NCBI RefSeq assembly: GCF_031127875.1
Contig: NZ_JARXIA010000027.1
Coordinates: forward strand, 1 to 64,000
DNA from: Pelagicoccus sp. SDUM812005
GTDB lineage: Bacteria > Verrucomicrobiota > Verrucomicrobiia > Opitutales > Opitutaceae
Reading direction: 5' to 3'
Length of the DNA stretch: 64,000 bases
Both the position numbers and the translations under genes were made by a program. The first letter of the stretch is position 1. Every line of letters begins with the position of its first letter. This document shows, in pieces, positions 17,744 through 27,171 of this stretch. The notes beneath the pieces were generated by a model. That model ran no database searches. It saw only the letters and a list, made by a program, of their open reading frames with translations, and was not told the origin of the DNA.

Positions 17744-19819
17744 ATGAAATTGTTGAAGTCCTTCTTTGTTGTAGCGTTTGCGTGCTCAAGTCTTTCCGCC
17801 TGGGCGGAACCTCTTTCGCTGGGCCGCGGTTCGAGTGGAGTGATTGTCGAAACCTTGGAATCGACGAAGCCGGATGGCGACGGCGTGTTGCTGCGTCGCG
17901 TCTTGGAGCTGCCGGATTTCGAGCGCGGCGCCTATTTCTCCGGCGGGCTCGGTTCGCGCTTCAAGTGGCCGGCCTTGGCCAATCAAATGACGCCGTGGTA
18001 TGTGTACGGCAATGACATGACGACGCTCTTCGCGGAGCCTTTCGCCAAGAACCCGTGCAGTACCATCGGGAAAGGGGCTCAGTCGGAAGGGATGTTCGCG
18101 CTCTATCAATTGCGATCCGGCGAGTACCTCAGCCTGCTGACGCTCAGCGGCGAGACGTGTATGAGTTGGTTGAATACCTTGGAGAGCGGCGAACTCGAGC
18201 TGGTGCTGGGCAATTTCGGCGAAGGGGAGGAAAGCGGTCGCTTTCCCTTGCTGGCGTGGGCGAAGGACCGGGACCTCTACCGTTCCATGAACAAGGCCTG
18301 GGAACTGGCGCTTGGGGAGCTGGAGGGACGCACGGATTGGCGCGTGAACAAGCAGTATCCGGAAGCCTTTACTTACCTAGGCTGGTGCTCGTGGGAGCAT
18401 TTCCGAAAGAATATCGATAGCGATAAGCTGGTCGCCGCGGCGCGCGCCATCGAGGAAAGCGGTTTGCCGATTCGCTGGTTTTTGGTGGACGACGGATTTC
18501 AGGTCCAGGAGGGCACCGCTCTGAAAAGTTTCGCCGCGGATCCCAAGAAGTTTCCGCAAGGCTGGGATCCGCTCTTGGCCCTGCGCAAGGAGGACAAGAT
18601 CAAGTGGTTCGGGCTTTGGCATTCCTACATGGGGCTCTGGCGCGGCATCCATCCAGAGAACGCCTTCGGGGCCCTGAACGAGGACTTCATTCCTTTCGGC
18701 AAGAATCTTGGCCCCGGCGGCTCGAAGGCCGGCACGCAGCGCTTTTACGACGCCTTCATGGGCTCGGTGGCCGATTTCGGTTTCGATTTCGTGAAGATCG
18801 ACAACCAGTCGCTGTACAACAACGAGCAGGTCGATGTGGCGAGTAGTGTAGAAATCAATACATGGATGACGGAGGCCCTGGAAAAGGCCGTGGCGGATCG
18901 TCTGCCGCAAGGCATGATCAACTGCATGAGCCAAGGCACGCCGCAGGTGCTCGGTACCCGTCATTCGGCGGTGTCGCGTGTGAGCATCGACTACAAGCTC
19001 AACGACTTGCCCAAAGCGAAGGCCCACATCGAGCAGTCGTACGTGAATACGCTTCTGCAGGGGCAGACGGTTTGGCCGGACCATGACATGTTTCACTCTT
19101 CGGACCCGGACGCCGGCGAGCTGATGGCGATTTCCAAGGCGATGTCCGGGGCTCCGATTTACCTTTCGGACAATCCGAGCGATTTTCACGACGCCTTCAT
19201 TCGACCGCTGGCCTACGAGGACGGCGAGCTCCTGCGTCCCTTGGCGCCGGGAGTGCCTTTGCCGGAATCCGTGATGATGGACGTCTACCGCAGCGGCGAG
19301 GCCTTTCGGGTGATCGCTCCCTTGGCCAACGACTGCGCCGCGATCGTCGCTTACAACCTGTACCACCCCGAGGAGACGACGATCGAGGCCCGGGTATCGG
19401 CGGAGGACTATGGGCACGCGTCCGGCATGATCCAGCCTTACGAGGCGCCGTGGAAGCTCCCGCGCGAGGGGCTGGTCTGTTTCGATTGGAGGGAAGGAAA
19501 AGGGCGCAAGCTGGACGAGGCCTACACCTTCGAGCTGAGCGGCTTTTCGGATCGCTTGCTCCTGCTGGCTCCCATCCGGAAGGGCTGGGCGGTGATCGGG
19601 GCCCGCGACAAGTATCTGTCGCCGGTAGCGGTGGGAGAGCTGCAGGCGAGCCGACGCAGCCTGGAGCTGACCCTGCTCGAGAGCGGACCCTTGGTGATTT
19701 GGAGCTCCGAAGGCACGCCTCGTTTGGAAGGCTATGCGGCTCGGGACTTGGGCAACGGCTTTTGGCAGTTCGATCTGCCGCAGGGAGAGAAGGACTTTTC
19801 GGTCACCATTCGCAAGTAA
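17744..19819 (+). CDS. GH36 alpha-galactosidase, Sip1/raffinose-synthase type
   Basis: A 691-residue secreted enzyme (signal peptide MKLLKSFFVVAFACSSLSAWA). It matches the Sip1 branch of GH36: YLGWCSWEHF, RWFLVDDGFQ, WFGLWHSYMGLWRGI, DFGFDFVKIDNQS (nucleophile D353 of the KxD motif), and WPDHDMFHSSDP, equivalent to the PDWDMFHS of plant raffinose synthases and carrying the likely acid/base Asp. An N-terminal beta-sandwich (about 30-200) and a C-terminal beta domain (about 520-691) flank the barrel. Expected activity is retaining hydrolysis of alpha-galactosides; bacterial members are usually hydrolases rather than synthases. With GH97 next door it suggests alpha-galactose in the target glycan, as in galactofucan. 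Confidence 0.88.
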   Translation: MKLLKSFFVVAFACSSLSAWAEPLSLGRGSSGVIVETLESTKPDGDGVLLRRVLELPDFERGAYFSGGLGSRFKWPALANQMTPWYVYGNDMTTLFAEPFAKNPCSTIGKGAQSEGMFALYQLRSGEYLSLLTLSGETCMSWLNTLESGELELVLGNFGEGEESGRFPLLAWAKDRDLYRSMNKAWELALGELEGRTDWRVNKQYPEAFTYLGWCSWEHFRKNIDSDKLVAAARAIEESGLPIRWFLVDDGFQVQEGTALKSFAADPKKFPQGWDPLLALRKEDKIKWFGLWHSYMGLWRGIHPENAFGALNEDFIPFGKNLGPGGSKAGTQRFYDAFMGSVADFGFDFVKIDNQSLYNNEQVDVASSVEINTWMTEALEKAVADRLPQGMINCMSQGTPQVLGTRHSAVSRVSIDYKLNDLPKAKAHIEQSYVNTLLQGQTVWPDHDMFHSSDPDAGELMAISKAMSGAPIYLSDNPSDFHDAFIRPLAYEDGELLRPLAPGVPLPESVMMDVYRSGEAFRVIAPLANDCAAIVAYNLYHPEETTIEARVSAEDYGHASGMIQPYEAPWKLPREGLVCFDWREGKGRKLDEAYTFELSGFSDRLLLLAPIRKGWAVIGARDKYLSPVAVGELQASRRSLELTLLESGPLVIWSSEGTPRLEGYAARDLGNGFWQFDLPQGEKDFSVTIRK

Positions 19820-19864
19820 CGAGCGGAAAGGCGGCGAAGGGCTGCCGGCGGGGACAAGGCGAGC

Positions 19865-19914
19865 AAGAATACTCCTTTCAGGCGATAGTTTGAAGGCGGG
19901 GCAAATGGTAAACT
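19865..19914 (+). promoter_or_regulatory. AATACTC...GGCGAT element plus -10, copy 2
   Basis: AAGAATACTCCTTTCAGGCG (19865-19884) followed by AT, then 22 nt, then TAAACT (19909-19914). It drives GH97 and probably the sulfatase and hybrid regulator behind it, since no terminator separates them. Confidence 0.55.
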
Positions 19915-19978
19915 GTGGGATTGCGAGACTGCGTACCCCGCCTCCGCCTTGACCCCGAGCAACGATTTAAAAAACGAA

Positions 19979-21844
19979 ATGATGAAGAGAACCCTTGGTA
20001 TAGTTTTACTCGGAGCTTTTGCGGCGTCTCGCCTGCTGGCTGCGAGCCTGACGGTAGATTCTCCGGACGGAGCGCTTTCGGCCACCTTCGAGGTGGAGAA
20101 GGGGGCCTTGTTCTATTCCGTGAGCAAAAGCGGAACTCCGCTGGTGGCGCCATCCAAGGTGGAAATCTTCTCGAATGCGGAGATGAAGCTGGTGGGGCAC
20201 GCGACGAGCGAGAGCGACTCGACATGGAAGCCGGTTTGGGGGCAGTTCAGCGAGATTCGCGACCATCATCGTGAGCTGACGCTTTCGCTGGAGGCGGATG
20301 GCGCGCCAGTGACTTTGCTGTGTCGGGCCTTCGACTCGGGTATCGGCTTTCGCTTCGTCCTAGGCGAGGAATCGAAAGGGCGTAAACTGACCTTTTTGAG
20401 TGAATACAAGCCGCTCGAAGGGATTGCCCACTATGGCGGAGCGAGAGGTTGGGAGATCGACCTGGAGGACGAAAAGGTAAAGCGCGGCAAGCTGCCGCTC
20501 GTCACGGTGCGAGCCGATGGGATCCACCTGGGACTGGTGGAGTCGGATCTCTATTCCGCTCAGGGCTTCAGCCTCATGCGCGTGGACAAGGTGATCGAGG
20601 ACAATTCCCTCGAGTTAGTCAGCGCGGCGGAGTCGATTGGGGAAGGGCAGCTCACTTCCTGGCGCACCATCATGGTGGGCGAGTCCGCCGGAGACTTGGC
20701 GGTGAATACGGTTTCCTTGAACCTAGCCGCCCCGAGCGTGATCGAGGACACCAGCTGGATCAAGCCCGGCAAGGGGCTTTGGGACTGGCGGGTGCATGGC
20801 TACGACAACGGCGATTTCGTATACGGCATCGATACTCGCAGCTACCTGCGGTATATCGATTTTTGCGCGGAGCAGGGGCTCGAGTATTTCACGGTGGACG
20901 ACTACTGGTTCGAGGAAGCGGGCGACGGGAAGATGAAGGTTTCGCCGCAGGTCGATATCGAGAAGGTGATGAGCTACGCCAAGGAAAAGGGCGTGATGAT
21001 CATGCTTTACTACGATCGCAAGAAAGGGAACTTCGGGGACGAGACCTTGTTCGAGCACTACGCGGATTTGGGCGCCATGGGGATGAAGTACGGCTTCATG
21101 GGAAATCGGGCGGACTTTACCCGCGATTCGATGGAAGCGGCGGCGGAGAACCGCTTGCTCATCAACTTCCACGACGGTCCGGTGCCGATGTCGGGAGTGG
21201 AGCGAACCTTCCCGAATCTCATCACCCGCGAGTACTGCCACGGGCAACAGGACAGCCGCAGCGCGTTCACGCCGGAAACCTTTATCAAAATGGCCTTGGT
21301 CAGCTCCTTGTCGGGGCCGCTCGACATGTCCAACGGGAATTTCGGAATCGGCAGCATCAATCGGGGCGAGCGCGAAAAGGGTCCGAGGGAGCTCAATAGC
21401 TACATCTCGACCGTTGTCAGCGAGGTCGCTCGCAACCTGATCATCTATACGGGCCTGGTGACCTTGCCGGACGCTCCGGAGGAGTACTACAAGAAGATCG
21501 ACCTGTTCGAGTTCCTGAAGGTGATGCCTGCGACTTGGGACGACTCCTTGGTGCCGTATTCAAAAATTGGAGAATACGTCACGGTGGCCCGCCGTAGCGG
21601 AGATACTTGGTTCGTCGCTTCGGCCAACGACCAGAGCGAGCGGAGCTTGGATATCAAGCTCGACTTCCTGGAAGCCGGCAAGCGCTACGAGGCCACGATT
21701 TACCAGGATGCGGCCGACTCGCATGGGGTAAAGAACCCGGAGGCCTACGAAATCAAGATGCGTCGGGTTAAGCGCGGGGATGTGGTTACGGCCAAGATGG
21801 CGGTGGGTGGCGGCCATGCCATGATCCTGCGTCCCTTGAACTAG
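19979..21844 (+). CDS. GH97 alpha-glycosidase (SusB-like)
   Basis: A 621-residue GH97 enzyme with signal peptide (MMKRTLGIVLLGAFAASRLL). The start is ATG 19979; ATG 19982 is equally possible. An N-terminal beta-super-sandwich (LTVDSPDGALSATFEVEKG, GIGFRFVLGEE) precedes the barrel with YFTVDDYWF, MLYYDRKKGNFGDETLFEHY, INFHDGPVPMSGVERTFPNL and TREYCHGQQ, then a C-terminal beta domain. GH97 has both retaining and inverting members. The position expected to hold the retaining nucleophile (KxDF) reads K-Y-G-F, Gly at 372, so this protein looks like the inverting, SusB-type group; that assignment is inference. Substrate is probably an alpha-glucoside or alpha-galactoside. It is 12 bp ahead of the sulfatase, in an operon. 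Confidence 0.88.
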   Translation: MMKRTLGIVLLGAFAASRLLAASLTVDSPDGALSATFEVEKGALFYSVSKSGTPLVAPSKVEIFSNAEMKLVGHATSESDSTWKPVWGQFSEIRDHHRELTLSLEADGAPVTLLCRAFDSGIGFRFVLGEESKGRKLTFLSEYKPLEGIAHYGGARGWEIDLEDEKVKRGKLPLVTVRADGIHLGLVESDLYSAQGFSLMRVDKVIEDNSLELVSAAESIGEGQLTSWRTIMVGESAGDLAVNTVSLNLAAPSVIEDTSWIKPGKGLWDWRVHGYDNGDFVYGIDTRSYLRYIDFCAEQGLEYFTVDDYWFEEAGDGKMKVSPQVDIEKVMSYAKEKGVMIMLYYDRKKGNFGDETLFEHYADLGAMGMKYGFMGNRADFTRDSMEAAAENRLLINFHDGPVPMSGVERTFPNLITREYCHGQQDSRSAFTPETFIKMALVSSLSGPLDMSNGNFGIGSINRGEREKGPRELNSYISTVVSEVARNLIIYTGLVTLPDAPEEYYKKIDLFEFLKVMPATWDDSLVPYSKIGEYVTVARRSGDTWFVASANDQSERSLDIKLDFLEAGKRYEATIYQDAADSHGVKNPEAYEIKMRRVKRGDVVTAKMAVGGGHAMILRPLN

Positions 21845-21856
21845 CAAGTATTTGTC

Positions 21857-23239
21857 GTGAAAATTAAACTACTCGCAGTCCTATCGCTGGTTTTCGCAGG
21901 TATCTGCGGAGCAGAGGAGAACCGCCCTAATATCGTATTCATCATGGCCGACGATCTCGGTCCGGGATGGGTGGATCTGACGGGGAGTAGTGAAAAGATA
22001 AATACGCCGAACCTGGAGCGCTTGGCGCGTAGTGGCATGGTCTTTACGAAAGCCTATGCGGCTGCTCCGGTTTGCTCGCCGACGCGAGCTGCCTGCATTA
22101 CGGGGATGTCGCCCGCTCGCGTGGGCTACACCACGCATGCTCCAGGCATGGGATTGGAGAAATACCTGTGGAAAAATGGCGGCCGTGGAAAGGGCGGTCC
22201 GGTCGATGCGGAATCGCGCGAGTTTATTCCGTTCGAGTTTCCCAGCTACGCTCGCGAACTGAAGCGTTTGGGCTACGCGACCGGATTTTTCGGCAAGTGG
22301 CACTTGGCGGGCGAGGGTTCCGTTTCCCGTCCGGATGGCGTGGTGAACGCGGCCTGGCATCCGGAGCATTACGGTTTCGACGTGAATGTGGGCGGCTGCG
22401 CCTATGGGCAGCCCAAGTCGTGGTTCGATCCGTACCGCAACGCTACCATCGAGGGTCGGGCGGAAGGCGAGTACCTGACGGATCGCCTTGGAGACGAAGC
22501 GGCCGAGTTCATTCGGGCGAACCAAGAGGGACCGTTTCACGTGACGCTTTGGCTGTATTCGGTGCACACGCCGATCCGGGCTCCCGCCGACCTCGTTGAG
22601 AAGAACGGTGGCGACGCCTACCTGGCGATGCTCGAAAGTATGGATACGGCTGTGGGCAAGGTGATCGCGGCCCTGGAGGAAACCGGTTCCCTCGAGAACA
22701 CCTTGCTTGTGTTCTACTCCGACAATGGCGGCTGGAAGCCGACGGAAGGCCTGGCGGAAGAGAAGGGATCACTTTTGGAAGGGGGCGTGCGAGTGCCGAT
22801 GGTGGTGAGTTGGCCGAAGGTTATCGAGCCGGCGAGCGAGAGTTCCGTCCCGGTTACCAGTATGGACTTTTTCCCTACGTTCGTGAATGCCGCGGGCGGC
22901 GACGCCGGTCGGTTCAAGGAGCTTGATGGCTTGGATCTGATGCCGCTGTTCGAGGGTGGTTCCGATCTCGGCCGCGAGGCCTTGTATTGGCATTTCCCGC
23001 ATCACCGCAAGGGGATCGATTACATGATGGGCAGTTCCATTTTGGAAGGGGATTGGAAGTTGTATCTTGGATACGCGGAGACGGGAGACGCGTTGTTCAA
23101 CTTGAGGAAGGATCCCGGGGAAACGAATAATGTTTTGGATGAAAACCCAGAGCATGCGTATCGGCTGAAGAAGAAGCTCGATGCTTGGCTTCTCCAGTCG
23201 GGGGCGCGGATGCCGAGGACGGATGCGGATTTCGAATGA
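21857..23239 (+). CDS. Type I sulfatase, secreted
   Basis: A 460-residue S1 sulfatase starting at GTG. After the signal peptide (MKIKLLAVLSLVFAGICGAE) come NIVFIMADDLG (calcium Asp pair), APVCSPTRAACITG with the formylglycine-forming Cys73 in a canonical C-x-P-x-R, GFFGKWHLAG and YSDNGGW. The formylglycine-generating enzyme needed to activate it is not in this window. Expected role is removal of sulfate from a glycan in the periplasm. Its stop codon overlaps the start of the hybrid two-component regulator (ATGA at 23236-23239), so sulfatase and sensor are translationally coupled, an uncommon pairing. Confidence 0.93.
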   Translation: MKIKLLAVLSLVFAGICGAEENRPNIVFIMADDLGPGWVDLTGSSEKINTPNLERLARSGMVFTKAYAAAPVCSPTRAACITGMSPARVGYTTHAPGMGLEKYLWKNGGRGKGGPVDAESREFIPFEFPSYARELKRLGYATGFFGKWHLAGEGSVSRPDGVVNAAWHPEHYGFDVNVGGCAYGQPKSWFDPYRNATIEGRAEGEYLTDRLGDEAAEFIRANQEGPFHVTLWLYSVHTPIRAPADLVEKNGGDAYLAMLESMDTAVGKVIAALEETGSLENTLLVFYSDNGGWKPTEGLAEEKGSLLEGGVRVPMVVSWPKVIEPASESSVPVTSMDFFPTFVNAAGGDAGRFKELDGLDLMPLFEGGSDLGREALYWHFPHHRKGIDYMMGSSILEGDWKLYLGYAETGDALFNLRKDPGETNNVLDENPEHAYRLKKKLDAWLLQSGARMPRTDADFE

Positions 23240-26200
23240 TTCCCAGCTTGATAGGGTTTGTTAGAGTACTGGTCGCTAGTTTGCCGCTGTTAATCGGCGG
23301 TTCGCTGGCGTTTGCTTCGCAGGTCTATTTCCCGGAGCGCTTGGAGCCGATTGGCGAGGCGTGGCGTTGGACGGATGTTGAGGCTTTAGGTCCGGGATCG
23401 ATCCGCTGTTTCGATGCTCCGAAGAGTGGAGCGGTCTGGGTGGGAATCGGAAATGAATTGGTGCGCTACGACGGCAGGGAAATGCAGCGTTTGAGCGCGG
23501 ATGGCGATACGCCTTGGGTGCCGCGAGCGGTTAAGGAAACGGAACGCGGGGAGGTTTACCTCCTGTCGCGGCAGGAGCTTCACCGCTTCAGCGGCGGAGA
23601 ATGGAAGCGGCTGCAGCATGTGGGCCCCTTTGCGGTGCGGCGCATGCAGGAAGATGCGGATGGGAGGGTTTGGTTTGCCTCTAGGGGAGCAATCTTCAGC
23701 GCCTTGGGAGAAGAGGTCGTGATGTCGAGGGGGATTGCTGCAGCGATTCTCGACATAGAGTTCGACCAGTCCGGACAGCTCTGGGCGCTCGACGCCCAGG
23801 GAAGCGTCGTCTGCTGCGAAACGGAAGACGGCGTGGCTAGCGTGAAGCGCAGTTGGCAGGGGACCGGCGGGTTCCCGGCGGGGCGCTTGGGGAGAGTGGG
23901 CATGATCGAAGTGGACAGCGAGGGAATCGTTTGGTTCGTGGACTCGAATCCGCAGCGGGCTCCTCGGAGCTACGATCCGAGGAAGGACGTCTGGGAGGAG
24001 GTCGACCTTCGCAAGGCCGGCGGGAACAACGTTAACTATTCCATCCTCGAGCCGCAAAGCGGACGGCTGCTGATTTCAGGCAACGAATCGATCTCCTATC
24101 GCTCGGGGGCCGATTGGGCATCGATTTCCAACGCGAATTTGCGGCTGACGGATTTCACGACCTACATGAGCCTAGGGAGGGACGGGCAGGTTTGGTTCGT
24201 GCAGAGCAACAGCTCGCAAGGGCGGAGCCGATTGGCCCGGGTCGACTATTCCGGTCGGCGCTGGAAGGACTACGCCAACTTGAATTTCCAGTGCGAGTGG
24301 GGAGAGGGAAGGCTTTGTTTCCTGACGAAGAAGGGTGAGTTCGTTATCCACGATACAGCGCGTGGCGAGTGGGAGCTGTTTTCCTTGGAGGACGGTTTGA
24401 TCGATAATCCGCTGGTGGCGTTGCTCAGCGCGAAGGGGGAGATCTGGATCGCCGGATCGCACGAGAACGAAGCCGCCGTAAACCAGTTTGACGGTGAAAA
24501 GTGGATACGTCACGACTTGCCGGAGCTAGGGGAGATCGTGAGTCGCTTCGGGGCTCGCTCCTTCTCGGACGGGAGCTTGCTTTTCGCCTGCGGGCAGGAG
24601 ACTACGATCGAACCAGGGAAGGGAGGCATTGTTCGCTTTCGCCCGCAGGGCGAGGGTTACGTGAAGGAGCGCCTCGAGGATACGCATAACCGGATCATCG
24701 CGATCCAAGAGGATAGCGAGGGGAACCTGCTCTACAGCAAAGATCGCATCTTTCGATATGGCGAGGACACCTTTTCTGGAATCGAGGTGCCGCGGAAGCA
24801 TCGCGTGAGCTGGATCGACGAGTTCCATACCCAAAGCGACGGCAAGCTGTGGTTCTGCAATTGGGGGCAGGGAGTTCACTACTTCGATGGAAGCAAGTGG
24901 CGGATGTTTACGGAAAGCGATGGACTGAGCTCTATCTATGTATCCAACCTGATGGTACAGAAGGATGGAACCGTGCTTGCTTTGACGGCTAAAGGGCTGG
25001 ACCGCTACCAGCATGGGCAGTGGCAAAACGTCAAAGGCCCGGCTATCAGTGGAATCCGGGAGGGAACGACTTTGCGTAGCTCGTCGGACGGTTCGGTTTG
25101 GGTGAACCTGGCGAGCCGTAGCTGGTACTTTCGGAAAAATTCGAGAGAGAATGCGGCCATGAACTTCAGGAGTCTCCGCTTCAAGCCGGATGCATTGCCG
25201 CCGGAGACGAGGATTGTTTCGATGGACGAGCGTTCGAAGTATTCGGATACTGCATACATTTCCTGGACGGGAGTCGACCCTTGGTCGGAAACGCCTCAGA
25301 TAGACTTGCTCTTCTCCTATCAGCTCGACCAAGGTCGCTGGTCTCCCTTCAGCAAGGATGCGTCGACCCATTTCTCGGAATTGGAGCCCGGCGATCATCG
25401 CTTGCGGGTAAGGGCTTTGGACCAGGATGGAAACGTGGATACGAGCCCTGCTGTTTTGTCCTTTACGGTTTATGCTCCCTTCTGGGAAACGCCTTGGTTC
25501 GTGGCCACGGCGGTTGCGGTTCCGATCATCGTGATTGGCTTGATCATCCTGTTGCTGGCGCAGCGGATCCGTCACATGGCGGAGCTCGACGGCCTGCGTA
25601 CCCGCTTCCTGATGAACATTTCCCATGAGCTGCGCTCGCCCTTGAGCTTGATCATGTTGCCCTTGGAAAAGTTCATTCAGGAGCATGGGATCGACGAAAA
25701 TTCCAAGGGGCTGGCCACGGCGCTGCGCAGCACCCGGCGGCTCAATCAGTTGGTGGAGCAATTGCTCGAGCTGCATAAGGCCAAGGCGCAGAAGTATAAG
25801 TTGAATCCGAAAGCGGGGGATGTCGTTCGATACACGCGAGCGGTCGTGGCGGATTTCGACTCGCTCGCGTCTTCGCGAAACCAGACGGTGCAATTTTCCT
25901 GCAAGGAGGAGAGCTACCTGACGCGATTCGACGAGGACATCTACCGCAAGATTCTGGACAATCTGGTTCTCAATGCGATCAAGCATTCGCCTGCGAATTC
26001 CGAAGTCACCGTGACGCTGGAGAAGGGCGAGGATAGCGGCTTGGGGACGGGCCAGCTTCGCTTGGTCGTGGAGGACAACGGCGCCGGCATCCAGCCCAAT
26101 GTGCTGAAGCGCATCTTCGAGCCGTTTTACAACAATTCGGAAAATTCCAGCCAACGCATCCGCAGCTTCGGCATCGGCCTGGCGTTGGTGAAGGAGTTGG

Positions 26201-27171
26201 TCGACTTCTGCCAGGCGACGATCGCGGTCGAAAGTCCGGTGAAAGACTCCGAAGGGCGTCGCTTCGGTTCCCGCTTCACTATCGAGTTTTCGAACATGCC
26301 GGAGTTCGAAGCGCCTCAGCTTGAAGCCGCTTCCTGGGAAGCGAACGAGCCGGAAGGGCGCGGCGTAACCGTTTCGGAAACGCCAGCGACCTTGGAATCC
26401 GAGAGCGATCGAGCGGTGGTGCTGCTGGTCGACGACCACAACGAGCTGCGCGAATACATCGCGGAGGAGTTGGCTGTGGACTTTACGGTGATCGAGGCGG
26501 AGGGCAGCCGCGAGGGAATCGATCTGGCCACGGAAAAGGTTCCCGACTTGATCATCGCCGACGTGATGATGCCGGAGATGGATGGCATCGCTTTTTGCCG
26601 CGCGTTGAAGGAAAACGCGGCGACGAGCCATATTCCTGTCATCTTGCAGACCTCGCTTGCCTCCGAGGAGAAGGAGGTAGCCAGTTTCGAGGCGGGAGCG
26701 ATCGACTACTTGACGAAGCCGACTTCCGTTACCCTGCTCAAGAAGCGCATCCAAAGCCACTTGGATGCGGGCAAGCGGCACGCCAAGTTCCTGAGGACTC
26801 AGCTTCTGGAGCCGGAGGCGGAAGTGAGCGCCGCCGTGAACGACTCGGAAGCGGAGCTGGTGAAGCGGATTCGGTCCGTGGTGGAGCAAAACTGGAGCCA
26901 GCCCGACTTCAATACCGACATGCTCGCCAGCGAAATTGGCATGAGCCGGAGCTCGTTCTACCTGAAGTGCAAGGCGATCACGAACGTGTCGCCCGCGGAG
27001 GCGATCAAGAGCTATCGCCTCGCGAAAGCGAAGGAGCTATTGAGCAGCGGAAAGTCGGTGGCGGAGGTCGCGACCCTGGTCGGGTATCTGGAAACGAGCT
27101 CCTTCTATCGCGCCTTCAAGAAGCGTTTCAATTGCACCCCATCGGAGTTCCAGAAGCAGGCTCGGAACTGA
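23236..27171 (+). CDS. Hybrid two-component system regulator (HTCS), AraC output
   Basis: One-protein signalling system of 1311 residues. From the N-terminus: signal/anchor (about 1-28); periplasmic two-component-regulator beta-propeller repeats (about 40-660, recurring xxVWF and GLxxxxV blades); a Y_Y_Y domain (672-745, FSYQLDQGRWSPF); a transmembrane segment (751-780); HisKA with NISHELRSPLSL (His797); HATPase (NLVLNAIKHSP, DNGAGI, FGIGLALV); receiver with phospho-acceptor Asp1109 in LIIADVMMPEMDG; and an AraC-type DNA-binding domain (about 1209-1311). It should sense a released oligosaccharide and switch on the locus. The start at 23236 forms an ATGA overlap with the sulfatase. The AATACTC or TCCCT elements are candidate binding sites; which one is unproven. 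Confidence 0.95.
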   Translation: MIPSLIGFVRVLVASLPLLIGGSLAFASQVYFPERLEPIGEAWRWTDVEALGPGSIRCFDAPKSGAVWVGIGNELVRYDGREMQRLSADGDTPWVPRAVKETERGEVYLLSRQELHRFSGGEWKRLQHVGPFAVRRMQEDADGRVWFASRGAIFSALGEEVVMSRGIAAAILDIEFDQSGQLWALDAQGSVVCCETEDGVASVKRSWQGTGGFPAGRLGRVGMIEVDSEGIVWFVDSNPQRAPRSYDPRKDVWEEVDLRKAGGNNVNYSILEPQSGRLLISGNESISYRSGADWASISNANLRLTDFTTYMSLGRDGQVWFVQSNSSQGRSRLARVDYSGRRWKDYANLNFQCEWGEGRLCFLTKKGEFVIHDTARGEWELFSLEDGLIDNPLVALLSAKGEIWIAGSHENEAAVNQFDGEKWIRHDLPELGEIVSRFGARSFSDGSLLFACGQETTIEPGKGGIVRFRPQGEGYVKERLEDTHNRIIAIQEDSEGNLLYSKDRIFRYGEDTFSGIEVPRKHRVSWIDEFHTQSDGKLWFCNWGQGVHYFDGSKWRMFTESDGLSSIYVSNLMVQKDGTVLALTAKGLDRYQHGQWQNVKGPAISGIREGTTLRSSSDGSVWVNLASRSWYFRKNSRENAAMNFRSLRFKPDALPPETRIVSMDERSKYSDTAYISWTGVDPWSETPQIDLLFSYQLDQGRWSPFSKDASTHFSELEPGDHRLRVRALDQDGNVDTSPAVLSFTVYAPFWETPWFVATAVAVPIIVIGLIILLLAQRIRHMAELDGLRTRFLMNISHELRSPLSLIMLPLEKFIQEHGIDENSKGLATALRSTRRLNQLVEQLLELHKAKAQKYKLNPKAGDVVRYTRAVVADFDSLASSRNQTVQFSCKEESYLTRFDEDIYRKILDNLVLNAIKHSPANSEVTVTLEKGEDSGLGTGQLRLVVEDNGAGIQPNVLKRIFEPFYNNSENSSQRIRSFGIGLALVKELVDFCQATIAVESPVKDSEGRRFGSRFTIEFSNMPEFEAPQLEAASWEANEPEGRGVTVSETPATLESESDRAVVLLVDDHNELREYIAEELAVDFTVIEAEGSREGIDLATEKVPDLIIADVMMPEMDGIAFCRALKENAATSHIPVILQTSLASEEKEVASFEAGAIDYLTKPTSVTLLKKRIQSHLDAGKRHAKFLRTQLLEPEAEVSAAVNDSEAELVKRIRSVVEQNWSQPDFNTDMLASEIGMSRSSFYLKCKAITNVSPAEAIKSYRLAKAKELLSSGKSVAEVATLVGYLETSSFYRAFKKRFNCTPSEFQKQARN

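Noticed and set aside
24526-26889. Minus-strand open frame of 787 codons opposite the HTCS
   Set aside because: Antisense shadow of kinase and receiver domains that are well recognised on the plus strand.
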